Source: Syntrophaceae bacterium (GTDB lineage: Bacteria > Desulfobacterota > Syntrophia > Syntrophales > PHBD01). Taken from it: 64,000 bases of DNA. Both the position numbers and the translations under genes were made by a program. The stretch covers positions 124,001 through 188,000 of the forward strand of contig JABLXX010000003.1 in assembly GCA_013177825.1 (NCBI GenBank), read 5' to 3'. Under the pieces are notes generated by a model, which searched no databases, was not told the origin of the DNA, and worked only from the letters and a program-made list of their open reading frames with translations. Shown here piece after piece: positions 53,693-62,922 of the stretch. Within the stretch, counting starts at the first letter, position 1; each line of letters begins with the position of its first letter.

Positions 53693-55002
53693 GCCACCAC
53701 CTGCAGAAATCGGGATACACGGCCCTGGTGGACCGGCTGAACCGCTTTCCCCAGGGGGCGCCCCCGTCGGAGTTGCTCTACAAGATTTTGAAGATCCTCT
53801 TCCGGGAGAAGGAGGCAGCGCTGGTCTCCCTGCTCCCGATCCGCCCTTTCACGGCGGCCCAGGCGGCCCGGCGCTGGAAGATGGGCCTGACGGAGGCGCG
53901 CAGGATCCTGGACGAGCTGGCGGGGCGGGCGATCCTCCTCGACACGGAGGACGAAAGCGGTGCGCAGACCTACGTCCTCCCGCCGCCCATGGCGGGCTTC
54001 TTCGAGTTCTCCCTGATGCGGACCCGCGGGGATATCGACCAGAAGGTCCTGAGTGAGCTCTTCTACCAGTACCTCAATGTGGAGGAGGACTTCGTCCGGG
54101 AGCTTTTTGCGGACGGGGAGACCCGGCTCGGCCGGGCCTTCGTCCACGAGCCGGCCCTGCCGGAGGAACCGGGCCTCGTCATCCTCGACTATGAGCGGGC
54201 CACGGAGGTCATCCGGACCGCCACGGTCCGGGGCGTCGGCACCTGCTACTGCCGCCACAAGATGGGGCACCTGGGACGCGCCTGCGACGCGCCGCTGAAT
54301 ATCTGCATGACTTTCAACGGCTCCGCGGAATCCCTGGTGAAGCACGGCCACGCCCGGGCCGTGGGCCCGGAGGAGGGCCTGGACCTGCTCCGGGAGGCCT
54401 GGGAGCGGAACCTCGTTCAGTTCGGCTCCAATGTTCGGGAGCAGGTCAACTTCATCTGCAACTGCTGCGGCTGCTGCTGCGAGGCCATGATCGCCGCCCG
54501 CCGTTTTTCCCTCCTGCAGCCGGTCCACACGACGAATTTCCTGCCGGAGGTTTCGGAGGAGGGCTGCACAGGGTGTGGACGGTGTGCCAACGTCTGCCCC
54601 GTGGAGGCCATGACCCTGGTCTCGGCAAACGATCCCCGCCGACCGAAGAAGCGAAAGGCCCGGCTTCGGGAGGAGATCTGCCTGGGCTGCGGTCTCTGTG
54701 TCCGGGCCTGCCCGGAAAAGCGGATCCGGCTCGTGAGCCGGCCCGAGCGGGTCATCACCCCCCTGAACACAGCGCACCTGGCCGTCGTCATGGCCGTCGA
54801 GCGGGGAAAGCTCCAGAACCTGATCTTCGACAACAGGGCGCTTTTCAGCCACCGGGCCATGGCGGCGATCCTGGGTGTCATTCTCCGGATGCCGCCGGTG
54901 CAGCAGGCCATGGCAAGCCGGCAGATGAAGTCGCGCTACCTGGAGGTCCTGATCCGGCGCATGAGAGGCGACGGGGGGATCGCGCCCTCGTCCCGCGAGT
55001 AA
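53689..55002 (+). CDS. Winged-helix plus 4Fe-4S ferredoxin protein, paralogue 2
   Basis: The protein has 437 residues. A winged-helix-like N-terminus (SLLPIRPFTAAQAARRWKMG, then ARRILDELAGRAILLDTE) is followed by the CYCRHKMGHLGRACDAP and ICMTF segment, then CNCCGCCCEAM (about 262-272), and two 4Fe-4S motifs CTGCGRCANVCP and CLGCGLCVRACP. It shares the order and motif text with the 25766 product, so the two are paralogues. The first cluster motif is canonical here but irregular in the other copy. A redox-linked regulator or electron carrier is possible. It overlaps the MFS gene by ATGA, and a DUF1846 gene starts 165 bases later. Confidence 0.8.
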   Translation: MSHHLQKSGYTALVDRLNRFPQGAPPSELLYKILKILFREKEAALVSLLPIRPFTAAQAARRWKMGLTEARRILDELAGRAILLDTEDESGAQTYVLPPPMAGFFEFSLMRTRGDIDQKVLSELFYQYLNVEEDFVRELFADGETRLGRAFVHEPALPEEPGLVILDYERATEVIRTATVRGVGTCYCRHKMGHLGRACDAPLNICMTFNGSAESLVKHGHARAVGPEEGLDLLREAWERNLVQFGSNVREQVNFICNCCGCCCEAMIAARRFSLLQPVHTTNFLPEVSEEGCTGCGRCANVCPVEAMTLVSANDPRRPKKRKARLREEICLGCGLCVRACPEKRIRLVSRPERVITPLNTAHLAVVMAVERGKLQNLIFDNRALFSHRAMAAILGVILRMPPVQQAMASRQMKSRYLEVLIRRMRGDGGIAPSSRE

Positions 55003-55093
55003 TTTGCCCGGCCTCGGAATTTTCCCGCCCCCGGCCCCTTCTGTTCCCTTCCATTTCCCGTAAAAATAGGGTATCTCGTGTCGGCGGTCCGGT

Positions 55094-55129
55094 ACAAAAA
55101 TGTTCCGTATGGGGACCAAAATTGTTCCG
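55094..55129. repeat. Tandem direct repeat ACAAAAATGTTCCG / ACCAAAATTGTTCCG
   Basis: Two near-identical copies (55094-55107 and 55115-55129) 22 bases apart lie in the leader of the DUF1846 gene. Multiple direct copies like this occur at the ends of IS21-type elements and as regulator sites; no transposase is present here. Function is unknown. Confidence 0.45.
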
Positions 55130-55167
55130 GCGTGCACCCATCAAGCGACGATCCAAAGGAGGAAGGG

Positions 55168-56691
55168 ATGACGGGGCGGGAGAGAATGGGCTTCGACAAC
55201 GAGCAGTACCTCCGGGAGCAGACCGGGGAGATCCTCGAGCGGGTGAAGCGGTTCGACAACAAGCTCTACCTGGAATTCGGCGGGAAGCTCCTGTACGACT
55301 ACCACGCCGCCCGCGTCCTGCCGGGGTACGACCCCAACGTCAAGATGCGCCTGATTCAGGAGTTGAAGAGCAGTGCCGACATCCTGCTGTGCATCTATGC
55401 CGGCGACATCGAACGGAAGAAAATCCGGGCCGACTTCGGCATCACCTACGATTCGGATGCCCTGAAGTTGATCGACGACCTCCGGGGATGGGGCATCGAC
55501 GTCCTGGGCGTGGTCATCACCCGCTACGACAGCCAGCCGGCGGCGGCGCTCTTCAAGAACAAGCTGGAGCGACGCGGCGTCCGGGTCTTCACCCACCGGT
55601 TCACGAAGGGCTACCCGACGGACGTCGAGTCCATCGTCAGTGACGAAGGATACGGTGCCAACGAATACATTCCCACGGAGAAGCCCCTGGTCATCGTCAC
55701 CGGGCCCGGGCCGGGGAGCGGGAAGCTGGCCACGTGCCTGTCCCAGCTCTACCATGAGTACCGGCGCGGCGTGAAGGCGGGGTACGCCAAGTTCGAGACG
55801 TTCCCCATCTGGAGCATCCCCCTGAAGCACCCGGTAAACGTGGCCTACGAAGCGGCCACGGCGGACATCCGGGACTTCAACCTCATCGACCCCTTCCACC
55901 TGGAGGCCTACGGGAAAAGCTCCGTCAACTACAACCGCGACGTGGCGGTCTTTCCCGTCCTGAGGCGGATCCTCGAGAAGATCACCGGGACGGAATCCTT
56001 CTACCAGTCCCCCACCGACATGGGTGTAAACCGCGCCGGCTTCGCCATCATCGACGACGGCGTGACTCGAGAGGCGGCGAAGCAGGAGATCCTGCGGCGC
56101 TATTTCCGGTACCGCTGCGAGTACGTCATGGGCTTCGCCGACCGGGAGACGGTACAGCGGGTCGAGCTGTTCATGAAGGATTTTCGCCTGAAGCCGGAGA
56201 ACCGGCGGGTGGTGGCACCCTCCTGGGAGGCCGCCCGGGAGGCGCAGGAGCAGCAGAAGGGCAACGAGGGGATCTACTGCGGTGCGGCGATCGAGCTGGT
56301 GGACGGGACGATCGTGACGGGGAACAATTCACCCCTCATGCACGCCGCATCCAGCCTGGTTCTCCACGCCATCAAGCATCTGGCGGACATTCCCGACAAG
56401 ATCAAGCTGCTGCCCGCGTACATCACGAACGCGGTGTGCAACCTCAAGACAGAGGCCCTGGGAGAGAAGACCGTGAGCATGGACCTGGAGGAGACGCTGG
56501 TGGCCCTGGCGATCAGCGCGGCCACCAACCCGGCGGCCCAGCTCGCCGTGGAGAAGCTCCACGAACTCCGAAACTGCGAAATCCACATGACCCACATGCC
56601 CACGCCGGGCGACGAGGCAGGCCTGCGGCGGCTCGGCGTCAACCTGACGAGCGAACCCAACTTCGCCACGAAGAACCTGTTCCTCTTCTGA
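55168..56691 (+). CDS. DUF1846-family protein
   Basis: The 507-residue protein matches DUF1846 over its length: NEQYLREQTGEILERVKRFD, YLEFGGKLLYDYHAARVLPG, ILLCIYAGDIERKKIRADFG and a nucleotide-like VTGPGPGSGKLATCLSQL segment that may bind a phosphate group. The middle holds GYAKFETFPIWSIPLKHPVN and the C-terminus HMPTPGDEAGLRRLG. Members are widespread in anaerobes and Firmicutes and lack a known function; the P-loop-like sequence is only suggestive. GGAGGAAGGG before the ATG makes the start clear. Confidence 0.9.
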   Translation: MTGRERMGFDNEQYLREQTGEILERVKRFDNKLYLEFGGKLLYDYHAARVLPGYDPNVKMRLIQELKSSADILLCIYAGDIERKKIRADFGITYDSDALKLIDDLRGWGIDVLGVVITRYDSQPAAALFKNKLERRGVRVFTHRFTKGYPTDVESIVSDEGYGANEYIPTEKPLVIVTGPGPGSGKLATCLSQLYHEYRRGVKAGYAKFETFPIWSIPLKHPVNVAYEAATADIRDFNLIDPFHLEAYGKSSVNYNRDVAVFPVLRRILEKITGTESFYQSPTDMGVNRAGFAIIDDGVTREAAKQEILRRYFRYRCEYVMGFADRETVQRVELFMKDFRLKPENRRVVAPSWEAAREAQEQQKGNEGIYCGAAIELVDGTIVTGNNSPLMHAASSLVLHAIKHLADIPDKIKLLPAYITNAVCNLKTEALGEKTVSMDLEETLVALAISAATNPAAQLAVEKLHELRNCEIHMTHMPTPGDEAGLRRLGVNLTSEPNFATKNLFLF

Positions 56692-56705
56692 TCCATTCGG
56701 CGGGC

Positions 56706-57824
56706 TCAGTTTTCCTCTTCCACGATCCGGATGCGGACGGTCACCGTGCCGGTGCTGGTGTCGCTGGACGATCCGGCCGTCTGCAGCTCTCCCAAAGCCC
56801 GGAGGCGCTCGGACAGACCGGGCAGGGCGGCCGCGGGGAGGTCCGCCGTGATCGTGACCACTCCCTGCCGGGCCCGGCGGCGTATATTCCCGACGCTCAG
56901 TGCGCGCAGCTCCAGCTCGACGGCGGAGGCTGCGGAGAGGACGTCCTGCACGCGGAGCGAGAGATCCCAGGCGGGTTTCGGCGCCCGGGCTTGTTTCCTC
57001 ATTGTTGCCGCATCGGACCGGTCTTCCTTCGCCGCCATGACGGCGGATTCCGATTGATCCTTCCGCTTGGATTCGTAGACGGCACCTGATCGGGCCTTCC
57101 CGGCTTCCCGCAGGGGTGTGAATCCGGTGTCATGGGGGGATTCCGCCGCCGGGGCCCGGGCGGCGCTCCTGCCGACAGGGGCGGGGGCACCGCCGGTTTC
57201 CGGCTTCAGCCGGCGCTCCGCTTCCGGCGGGACAGCCGATTTCGCCCGGTCCGGCGGGGGCGCGAAGCCGAACCCTTTTTCCTCCATCGCCTGCGGGCGA
57301 GACCGGGCCGGCTCCGCCTTGGACGGGGCCGCGCCGCGCATTGCACGCTCCGCCTTCGATTCCTCCTTCCTCAGATCCGGAGCGGGGGCGGGCTCCGGGA
57401 TCCCCGGGGCCGCGCCGGGAGCAGCCGCCTTCTGCTCGACCCGGGCGGGGGGAAGCGGCAGGTCCAGGGCCTGCCGCTCCGGCTCGCTTGTCTTATAGAC
57501 CTGGAAGGCCAGGACGGCGATGAGGACCATGGCGAAGGCCTGGATGGGGACCTTGATGTGAAGCGGGAAGAAAAGGGTCCGGAAGATCCCCCGTTTCGGC
57601 GCCGCCTCCTCGCGGACCCGGGTCATGATCTTCTGCTTGAGCCACGGCGGAGGCTCGACTTCCTCGAGATCCCGAACGAGGCCGACGGTTTTCCGTAGGT
57701 CCTCGACGGCCCGGCTGCAGGACGCGCAGGAGGAAAGATGCTCTTCGATCTGTCTCCGCTCCTCGGGCGGGAGGGCGTCGTCAAGAAAGGCCGACAGTCT
57801 GTCTTCAATCTCTTTGCAGGTCAT
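56706..57824 (-). CDS. DUF2275 anti-sigma factor
   Basis: The 372-residue protein starts with a zinc-finger anti-sigma domain (MTCKEIEDRLSAFLDD, then HLSSCASCSRAVEDL, giving the His-x3-Cys-x2-Cys zinc site). A transmembrane helix (VPIQAFAMVLIAVLAFQVYK, about 92-111), a long Ala/Pro/Lys/Glu linker (115-245) and a C-terminal periplasmic DUF2275-like domain (about 270-372, AWDLSLRVQDVLSAASAVEL, ending RIRIVEEEN) follow. It sequesters the sigma factor encoded just upstream in the same operon; its ATG overlaps the sigma stop by ATGA. The signal sensed is not known. Confidence 0.85.
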   Translation of the reverse strand: MTCKEIEDRLSAFLDDALPPEERRQIEEHLSSCASCSRAVEDLRKTVGLVRDLEEVEPPPWLKQKIMTRVREEAAPKRGIFRTLFFPLHIKVPIQAFAMVLIAVLAFQVYKTSEPERQALDLPLPPARVEQKAAAPGAAPGIPEPAPAPDLRKEESKAERAMRGAAPSKAEPARSRPQAMEEKGFGFAPPPDRAKSAVPPEAERRLKPETGGAPAPVGRSAARAPAAESPHDTGFTPLREAGKARSGAVYESKRKDQSESAVMAAKEDRSDAATMRKQARAPKPAWDLSLRVQDVLSAASAVELELRALSVGNIRRRARQGVVTITADLPAAALPGLSERLRALGELQTAGSSSDTSTGTVTVRIRIVEEEN

Positions 57825-58447
57825 CGCCGTTCACCCAGAAGCCGGGAGAGGCAGTCTTTCATGGCGCTCCGCGCCCGGAACAGCCGGGAGCGCACCGTGC
57901 CGCCGGGGACCTTGAGCATGTCGCCGATCTCCTCGTACGAGAAGCCCTGGATGTCCCGCAAAACCAGGACCTCGCGGTATTCGCCCTCCAGCGTTCCGAT
58001 ACACTCCTGAACCTTTTCCTCCCGCTCTTTCCGCTCCAGCATTTCACTCGGATTCTCCAGGGGCGAAACGGCCCGGCAGGGGAGGCAATTCCCGTCCTCC
58101 GACGGAAAGCCTTCCGGCGCGGGCGCTTCATGCCGGAAGCGGGCCTGAATCTGTTTCATCCGGTTCCTCGTCACGTTCAGGACGATTTCATGAAGCCAGG
58201 TGGAAAAACGCGCTTCCCGTCTGAATTTCGGCAGTCCCCGCCAGGCGGACAGAAAGGCCTCCTGGACGACGTCGCAGGCCTCGTCGTAGTCTCCGAGCAT
58301 CCGGTACGCCAGGTTCAGCATCCGCTTCTGGTGCCGCTCCACGAGCGCCTCGAAGGCGTCCACATGGCCGTCCTGGCAGCGGGCGACGGCTTGGGCGTCC
58401 GGATCATCGACCGGTCGGTTTGCAGGGACATCCGCGGGATCAGCCAT
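57821..58447 (-). CDS. ECF RNA polymerase sigma factor (sigma-E/RpoE-like)
   Basis: This 208-residue sigma-70 family protein has region 2 (VDAFEALVERHQKRMLNLAY, GDYDEACDVVQEAFLSAW) and region 4 (YREVLVLRDIQGFSYEEIGD, GGTVRSRLFRARSAMKD), without regions 1 and 3, as ECF sigma factors have. It directs transcription of an envelope- or stress-linked regulon together with the anti-sigma downstream. The ATG at 58447 was chosen because the earlier frame from 58852 runs through the neighbouring thioesterase gene on the opposite strand. The operon is divergent from the thioesterase gene. A -35-like TTGACA (58515-58510) with a poor -10 precedes it. Confidence 0.9.
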   Translation of the reverse strand: MADPADVPANRPVDDPDAQAVARCQDGHVDAFEALVERHQKRMLNLAYRMLGDYDEACDVVQEAFLSAWRGLPKFRREARFSTWLHEIVLNVTRNRMKQIQARFRHEAPAPEGFPSEDGNCLPCRAVSPLENPSEMLERKEREEKVQECIGTLEGEYREVLVLRDIQGFSYEEIGDMLKVPGGTVRSRLFRARSAMKDCLSRLLGERR

Positions 58448-58639
58448 TCGGATCGGAAAACATCGCTCCTTTGAAAATGCGATCCCATGGCAGCGGATGC
58501 ACCGCTTCTTGTCAAGTCCTTTTAGCCCTCTACCGGTAAGACAGGCGGCAGCCTGGAAAAGTTCCTCCCGCGAAAAATAAATCTGACCAATTTTTTCTTT
58601 GATGATACGATCCGCGCCATCCGGCACGAGGTGTGACGA

Positions 58640-59071
58640 ATGGACGAAAAGGTGAGAGAAGCGATCTTCCGGAGGGTGGAGAAGGAGCCCTTCGCCCGGA
58701 AATTCGACCTGAAGCTCCTGGATCTGGCGGAGGGCTACTCCAAAGTTGGAATGACCTTTACTCAGGACATGGAGAACATCTTCGGCATGGCCCACGGCGG
58801 CGCGATCTTCGCGCTCATCGACGAGGCCTTTGAAACGGCCTCCAACTCGCACGGCACGATGGCCGTGGCCCTGAACATGGGCATCAGCTTCCTGGCCACG
58901 CCCGGCCCGGGAGCGGTGATGACCGCGGAGGCCCGCGAAATCAACCGGACCGCGAGGACCGCCGTCTATGACATCAAGGTCACCGACGACGGGGGGCGCC
59001 TCCTCGCCTCCTGCCAGGCCCTCGTATACCGGAAGGGAACGTTGCTCCCCTTCCTGGAAGAAGGGGCGTGA
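58640..59071 (+). CDS. PaaI-family hotdog thioesterase
   Basis: This 143-residue hotdog-fold protein contains NIFGMAHGGAIFALIDEAFE (about 46-65), the PaaI pattern with a HGG turn and the catalytic acidic residue, and VALNMGISFLATPGPG, the second strand motif. Such enzymes hydrolyse acyl- or aryl-CoA thioesters in the cytoplasm. The GTG/ATG start is set by the ATG at 58640, just after a GAGGTGTGACGA site. It overlaps the DUF401 gene by 4 bases (GTGA), which makes them a translationally coupled pair. This could hydrolyse a CoA ester whose acid is then exported, but that is speculation. Confidence 0.85.
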   Translation: MDEKVREAIFRRVEKEPFARKFDLKLLDLAEGYSKVGMTFTQDMENIFGMAHGGAIFALIDEAFETASNSHGTMAVALNMGISFLATPGPGAVMTAEAREINRTARTAVYDIKVTDDGGRLLASCQALVYRKGTLLPFLEEGA

Positions 59072-60387
59072 CGGGCGCCATGGACTGGCTCTTCGCCCTG
59101 CCCGCCTACGCCAAGATCCTCGGCTCCTTCCTGGGGATCCTGCTCCTGAACCGCTTCGGGGCGCCCCTCGGCGTGGCGATCCTGTCCTTCGCGCTCCTGC
59201 TCACGGCCTGGACGGGAACGGGCCTCCAGGGATTCATCTACCAGGTCGAGACATTCATCCTGCCCCATAACGCGCTCTTGCCCCCGATCATCCTGCTCCT
59301 TCTCTTTTTCAGCGATTCCCTGAAGCAGACGGGACGGATGGAGCGGACCATCGCCGGCCTCAAGGCCTGGCTCCGGAAGAAGCAGCTGATCATCGCGGGG
59401 CTGCCGGCGCTGGTGGGACTGCTGCCCATGCCGGCGGGGGCTCTCTTCTCGGCGCCCTTCGTGGCCGCCATGGACGAGGAAAAGGAACTGGCGCCGGCCC
59501 GCAAGGTGGCGATCAACTACTGGTTCCGCCACATCTGGGAGTACTGGTGGCCCCTGTATCCCGGCGTCATCCTGGCCATGCAGTATGCGGGCCTGTCGGT
59601 CCTCACATATTTCCTCATCCAGGTTCCCTTTACCGCCGCGGCGATCCTGGGGGGCTATCTCTTCATCCTGCGCGGCATCGGGAGAAGAGGGAAGGGGGCC
59701 GGGCGGGAAAACGGCTCCTGGAATGCGGAGGCCGTGTTTTCGGCCATCCTTCCCATCGGGATTCTGGTGCTGGTCTCCATCCTGGGCTCGGCCGTCCTGC
59801 CGCCCCTCGGGGTGAAGGGAACGCTGGCCAACCTCTTGGCCATGCTGGCGGGACTGCTCCTGGCCCTGGCGGCGTCCTTCGCGGGCCATGGATCTACCTT
59901 CCGGCCGGCCCTCTCCCTGTTCCGGAAACGGGAGACATGGCTCATGGTCGTCCTCGTCCTGGGCATCCAGGCCTTTTCGGCGGCGCTCGTCTGCCCGCTG
60001 GACGGTACGGGAGGAAACCTTGTCACGGGCATGCGGGACGAACTGGTCCGGACGGGCATCCCCCTCGTCACGATCATCATGGTGATCCCCTTTATCTCCG
60101 GGGCGGTCACGGGGGTGGCTTTCGGATTCGTCGGGGCCAGCTTCCCCATCGTCTTCGCCCTCCTGGGGCCCGATCCCTCCCTGGGCGTGGCGGCGGCGAC
60201 GACGAGCTTCGCCTACACCTTCGGCTACATGGGCATGATGCTCTCCCCCATGCACGCCTGTTTCGTCGTCACGGCGGAATACTTCCGCACGCCCATCTAC
60301 GGGGCCTACCGGTACCTCCTGGGGCCGGCGGCGATCATGCTGGCAACGGCGGGGATGCTGTCGGCGGCGTGGTATTTTCTGCTGTAA
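59068..60387 (+). CDS. DUF401-family membrane protein
   Basis: The protein has 439 residues and roughly ten to twelve hydrophobic segments (e.g. LIIAGLPALVGLLPMPAGAL, VILAMQYAGLSVLTYFLIQV, IPLVTIIMVIPFISGAVTG). The pattern LLPMPAGALFSAPFVAAM and FAYTFGYMGMMLSPMHACFV is typical of DUF401, related to dicarboxylate-type secondary transporters. No function is proven. The start is GTG at 59068, overlapping the thioesterase stop. The 60398-60430 hairpin follows the gene. Confidence 0.8.
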   Translation: MTGAMDWLFALPAYAKILGSFLGILLLNRFGAPLGVAILSFALLLTAWTGTGLQGFIYQVETFILPHNALLPPIILLLLFFSDSLKQTGRMERTIAGLKAWLRKKQLIIAGLPALVGLLPMPAGALFSAPFVAAMDEEKELAPARKVAINYWFRHIWEYWWPLYPGVILAMQYAGLSVLTYFLIQVPFTAAAILGGYLFILRGIGRRGKGAGRENGSWNAEAVFSAILPIGILVLVSILGSAVLPPLGVKGTLANLLAMLAGLLLALAASFAGHGSTFRPALSLFRKRETWLMVVLVLGIQAFSAALVCPLDGTGGNLVTGMRDELVRTGIPLVTIIMVIPFISGAVTGVAFGFVGASFPIVFALLGPDPSLGVAAATTSFAYTFGYMGMMLSPMHACFVVTAEYFRTPIYGAYRYLLGPAAIMLATAGMLSAAWYFLL

Positions 60388-60397
60388 CCTCACACAC

Positions 60398-60430
60398 AAA
60401 CGGGGGCAGATTTTTAATCTGTCCCCGTTT
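60398..60430 (+). terminator. GGGGACAG-type hairpin (second copy)
   Basis: AAACGGGGGCAGATT (60398-60412) pairs with AATCTGTCCCCGTTT (60416-60430), with one G-T wobble and a 3-base loop, and is followed by TTTCCTTT. Together with the 4526-4569 hairpin it shows that one palindrome family is used at gene ends. Confidence 0.7.
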
Positions 60431-60528
60431 TCCTTTATGGTCGCCCGTCAAGAGCAGGTTGTATCACCTTAGCCTGAATGCTTCTTTCCTCCCGAACTGA
60501 AATGCTCATGGAGGTATCGCATATGGTC

Positions 60529-61653
60529 TCATCTGTGTGCCCCGGCCGCCCGCCTGTTCCTGATCAGCTCGACATAGAGCGCTTCCATCTGCTCGGTTAC
60601 GCGGTCCCAGGAGTAATTCTTCCGGACATGGGCCAGGGCGGCCGCTTTCTTCTCCTCCACTTTTCCCGGGTGTTCAAGAAGCTCGGCAAGCACCCGGCGC
60701 AGATCCTCGGGGCTGCGGTTGCGGAAGACATAGCCGTGATCTTCGATGGCCTCCAGGTTCTCCGGGATGTCGCTGGACACGCAGCAGTTGCCGTAATTCA
60801 TGGCATCGAGCAGGGCAACAGGCAGTCCTTCCACCGTGGACGGCAGGCAGAACAGATAAGCATTGCTGAGCAGCTCCTGCATCGGCTCGCCGGTGACGAA
60901 GCCGAGGAAGAGAATTCGCGGATCATTCCCGGCCAGGCTCCATAGCTCTGCCTTGTACTTCTCCATGTGGGTTGCATCTCCCGCGATGACGAGCTTCATG
61001 TCCGTCTCCAGCTTGCGATAGGCCTCGATCAGGAAATGAGCGCCCTTTTCCTGCACCAGCCGGGCGGCAAAGAGGATATACCGGTCGGGTTCGAGGCGCT
61101 GCTCCAGGATCCATTTCGCCGGTCGTTTCTCCATAGGGGAAACGCCGTTGGGGATATAAACCACTTCACGCTTGAACCGGTCTTCGTAGTACTTTTTCTG
61201 CACTTTCGAGACCGACGTTGTCTTGTCCGGGAAATAGACGACGGAATAGTCCGAGAGCTTGAAGAAAGTCTTGCCGATGATCCCCCATTTATCCCGCTTC
61301 CACTCCAGGCCGTGGGTCTGTACGACTGTCGGAATGCCCTTCATCCGGGGAAAGATGGAGAACACGGACGGCCCGACGGCGTGGACGTGGACGATGTCGG
61401 CATTCCTGCTATGCACGATGTCGCGCGTCGCATGGTAGCAGATGGAAAGCTTGTGAAGGGCCCTGGTGTTGATAGAAGGGACCGTTACAATCCGCATACC
61501 CTGATGGAAACCGTCGACCGTTCCATAATCCCGGCTTGAATACACGGTCACTGCGTGACCCTTCTTAACCATACGTGCGCCGATCTCTTCCGTAACCTTT
61601 TCGATACCCCCGCCGATGGGCATGCCTTTAACGGCAACGTAGGCAATATGCAT
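60529..61653 (-). CDS. Family 4 glycosyltransferase
   Basis: This 374-residue GT-B enzyme has an N-terminal domain with MPIGGGIEKVTEEIGARMVK and ADIVHVHAVGPSVFS and a C-terminal GT1-type nucleotide-sugar domain with YILFAARLVQEKGAHFLIEA, FLGFVTGEPMQELLSNAYLF and CLPSTVEGLPVALLDAMNYG, whose ExxxxxxxE motif (EGLPVALLDA part) binds the donor. It probably adds a sugar to an extracellular or lipid-linked polysaccharide; the donor and linkage are unknown. It ends a leftward group of glycan genes and lies 8 bases after the next glycosyltransferase. Confidence 0.85.
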   Translation of the reverse strand: MHIAYVAVKGMPIGGGIEKVTEEIGARMVKKGHAVTVYSSRDYGTVDGFHQGMRIVTVPSINTRALHKLSICYHATRDIVHSRNADIVHVHAVGPSVFSIFPRMKGIPTVVQTHGLEWKRDKWGIIGKTFFKLSDYSVVYFPDKTTSVSKVQKKYYEDRFKREVVYIPNGVSPMEKRPAKWILEQRLEPDRYILFAARLVQEKGAHFLIEAYRKLETDMKLVIAGDATHMEKYKAELWSLAGNDPRILFLGFVTGEPMQELLSNAYLFCLPSTVEGLPVALLDAMNYGNCCVSSDIPENLEAIEDHGYVFRNRSPEDLRRVLAELLEHPGKVEEKKAAALAHVRKNYSWDRVTEQMEALYVELIRNRRAAGAHR

Positions 61654-61661
61654 TTGATCTC

Positions 61662-62888
61662 TTATTCCTTCAAAGCTTTCCGATATATCTCCATGAGGCT
61701 CTGATAATGCGATTCTGTGCCGTATTCTCTCTCCGCTTTCTTTCGGGCCGCCCTGCCCATGTTTTCAATCTCCGTTGCATCCATCTCTGCAAGACGAGCC
61801 AAGGCAATCGCCAGTGCATTGCTATTCCCGGATTTGAAGAGAAAACCGTTCACTCCGTCCTCGATCATTTCCGGTATTCCTCCGATTGTTGCCCCGATAA
61901 CCGGTTTGCCGCATGCCAGCGCTTCAAGAATGGAAATAGGCGCATTTTCATACCATTCAGAGGGTACTACGACAGCGAGAGCGTTGCGGGTTGCGTCCAG
62001 AAGGGAATTCCCCGACAGGTACCCCGCAAAACGGACTCTCTGATTATTTTCTGCCTGATTTTCCAATTCTTTTCGAATCGGGCCATCGCCGACAACAAGC
62101 AGTTCCGCATTCCGGTTCTGCAGTTTTGAAAAAGCTTTAATCAATGTTCTGATTCCTTTTTCTTCAGACAGTCTGCCAAGATAGAGAAAGTATTTACCGG
62201 GAGTGTAATTTGGATTAAAGTCAGACAAATTCAAGAAATTTGGGACAAATTCAATTTGATTTTCGGACCAGCCGAAGTCGATTAATTTATGTTTTAAAAA
62301 GTGGCTTGGCGATATTAAGTATTTGATGCTTTTCCTGTATTTGTTCAACCGCTCATTAACGTACGATTCCATGGCAATGACGGCCGATGCCCAATAGCTT
62401 TCCTTATGACAGCGATTTTTGACGGCTTTATAATATCGTGCCCGCTTGCAATCCTCACAAATGTGACCATTAAACATAAATTTATAGCTTGGGCATACCA
62501 GTTTATAGTCGTGCAGTGTCATGACCGCCGGTATTTTTTTCTCCGAAAGAAGGTCAAGGATCGAAGTAGTCAAACGTCCATACATATTATGGACGTGAGC
62601 AATATCGGGCTTGAATTCGTCGACCAACTTCTTCAACCTGTCTTTTGCACGGATAGAATAGAATATCTCTTTGATAGTCTTGACTGCCTCCCATGACAGG
62701 CTGATCTTGTTTGTCGTAATATCCGGCGGGAAAAAGCGTTCGTATTCCGATGGCATGTCTAGCGAATGCCTGCGGGCAAATCCGGCAACCGGATGGCCAT
62801 GCCTTTTCATCATGTCCATCTCGCCGAAAAACACTCTCTCTGACCCGCCGCGCATGTAATAGTAATTATTCAGAAAAATGATTTTCAT
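61662..62888 (-). CDS. Family 4 glycosyltransferase, second copy
   Basis: The 408-residue protein begins MKIIFLNNYYYMRGGSERVF and has the N-terminal PDIAHVHNMYGRLTTSILDL and the GT1 domain with FLYLGRLSEEKGIRTLIKAF, NQRVRFAGYLSGNSLLDATR and VVPSEWYENAPISILEALAC. The central cysteine-rich phrase HICEDCKRARYYKAV is typical of GT4 enzymes in O-antigen and capsule loci. Base composition is markedly richer in A and T than the gene before it on the left, as in laterally acquired surface-sugar genes. No acceptor can be named. Confidence 0.85.
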   Translation of the reverse strand: MKIIFLNNYYYMRGGSERVFFGEMDMMKRHGHPVAGFARRHSLDMPSEYERFFPPDITTNKISLSWEAVKTIKEIFYSIRAKDRLKKLVDEFKPDIAHVHNMYGRLTTSILDLLSEKKIPAVMTLHDYKLVCPSYKFMFNGHICEDCKRARYYKAVKNRCHKESYWASAVIAMESYVNERLNKYRKSIKYLISPSHFLKHKLIDFGWSENQIEFVPNFLNLSDFNPNYTPGKYFLYLGRLSEEKGIRTLIKAFSKLQNRNAELLVVGDGPIRKELENQAENNQRVRFAGYLSGNSLLDATRNALAVVVPSEWYENAPISILEALACGKPVIGATIGGIPEMIEDGVNGFLFKSGNSNALAIALARLAEMDATEIENMGRAARKKAEREYGTESHYQSLMEIYRKALKE

Positions 62889-62922
62889 GAAATATCTTTT
62901 TATGGTTATGGGTTAGATGGAA

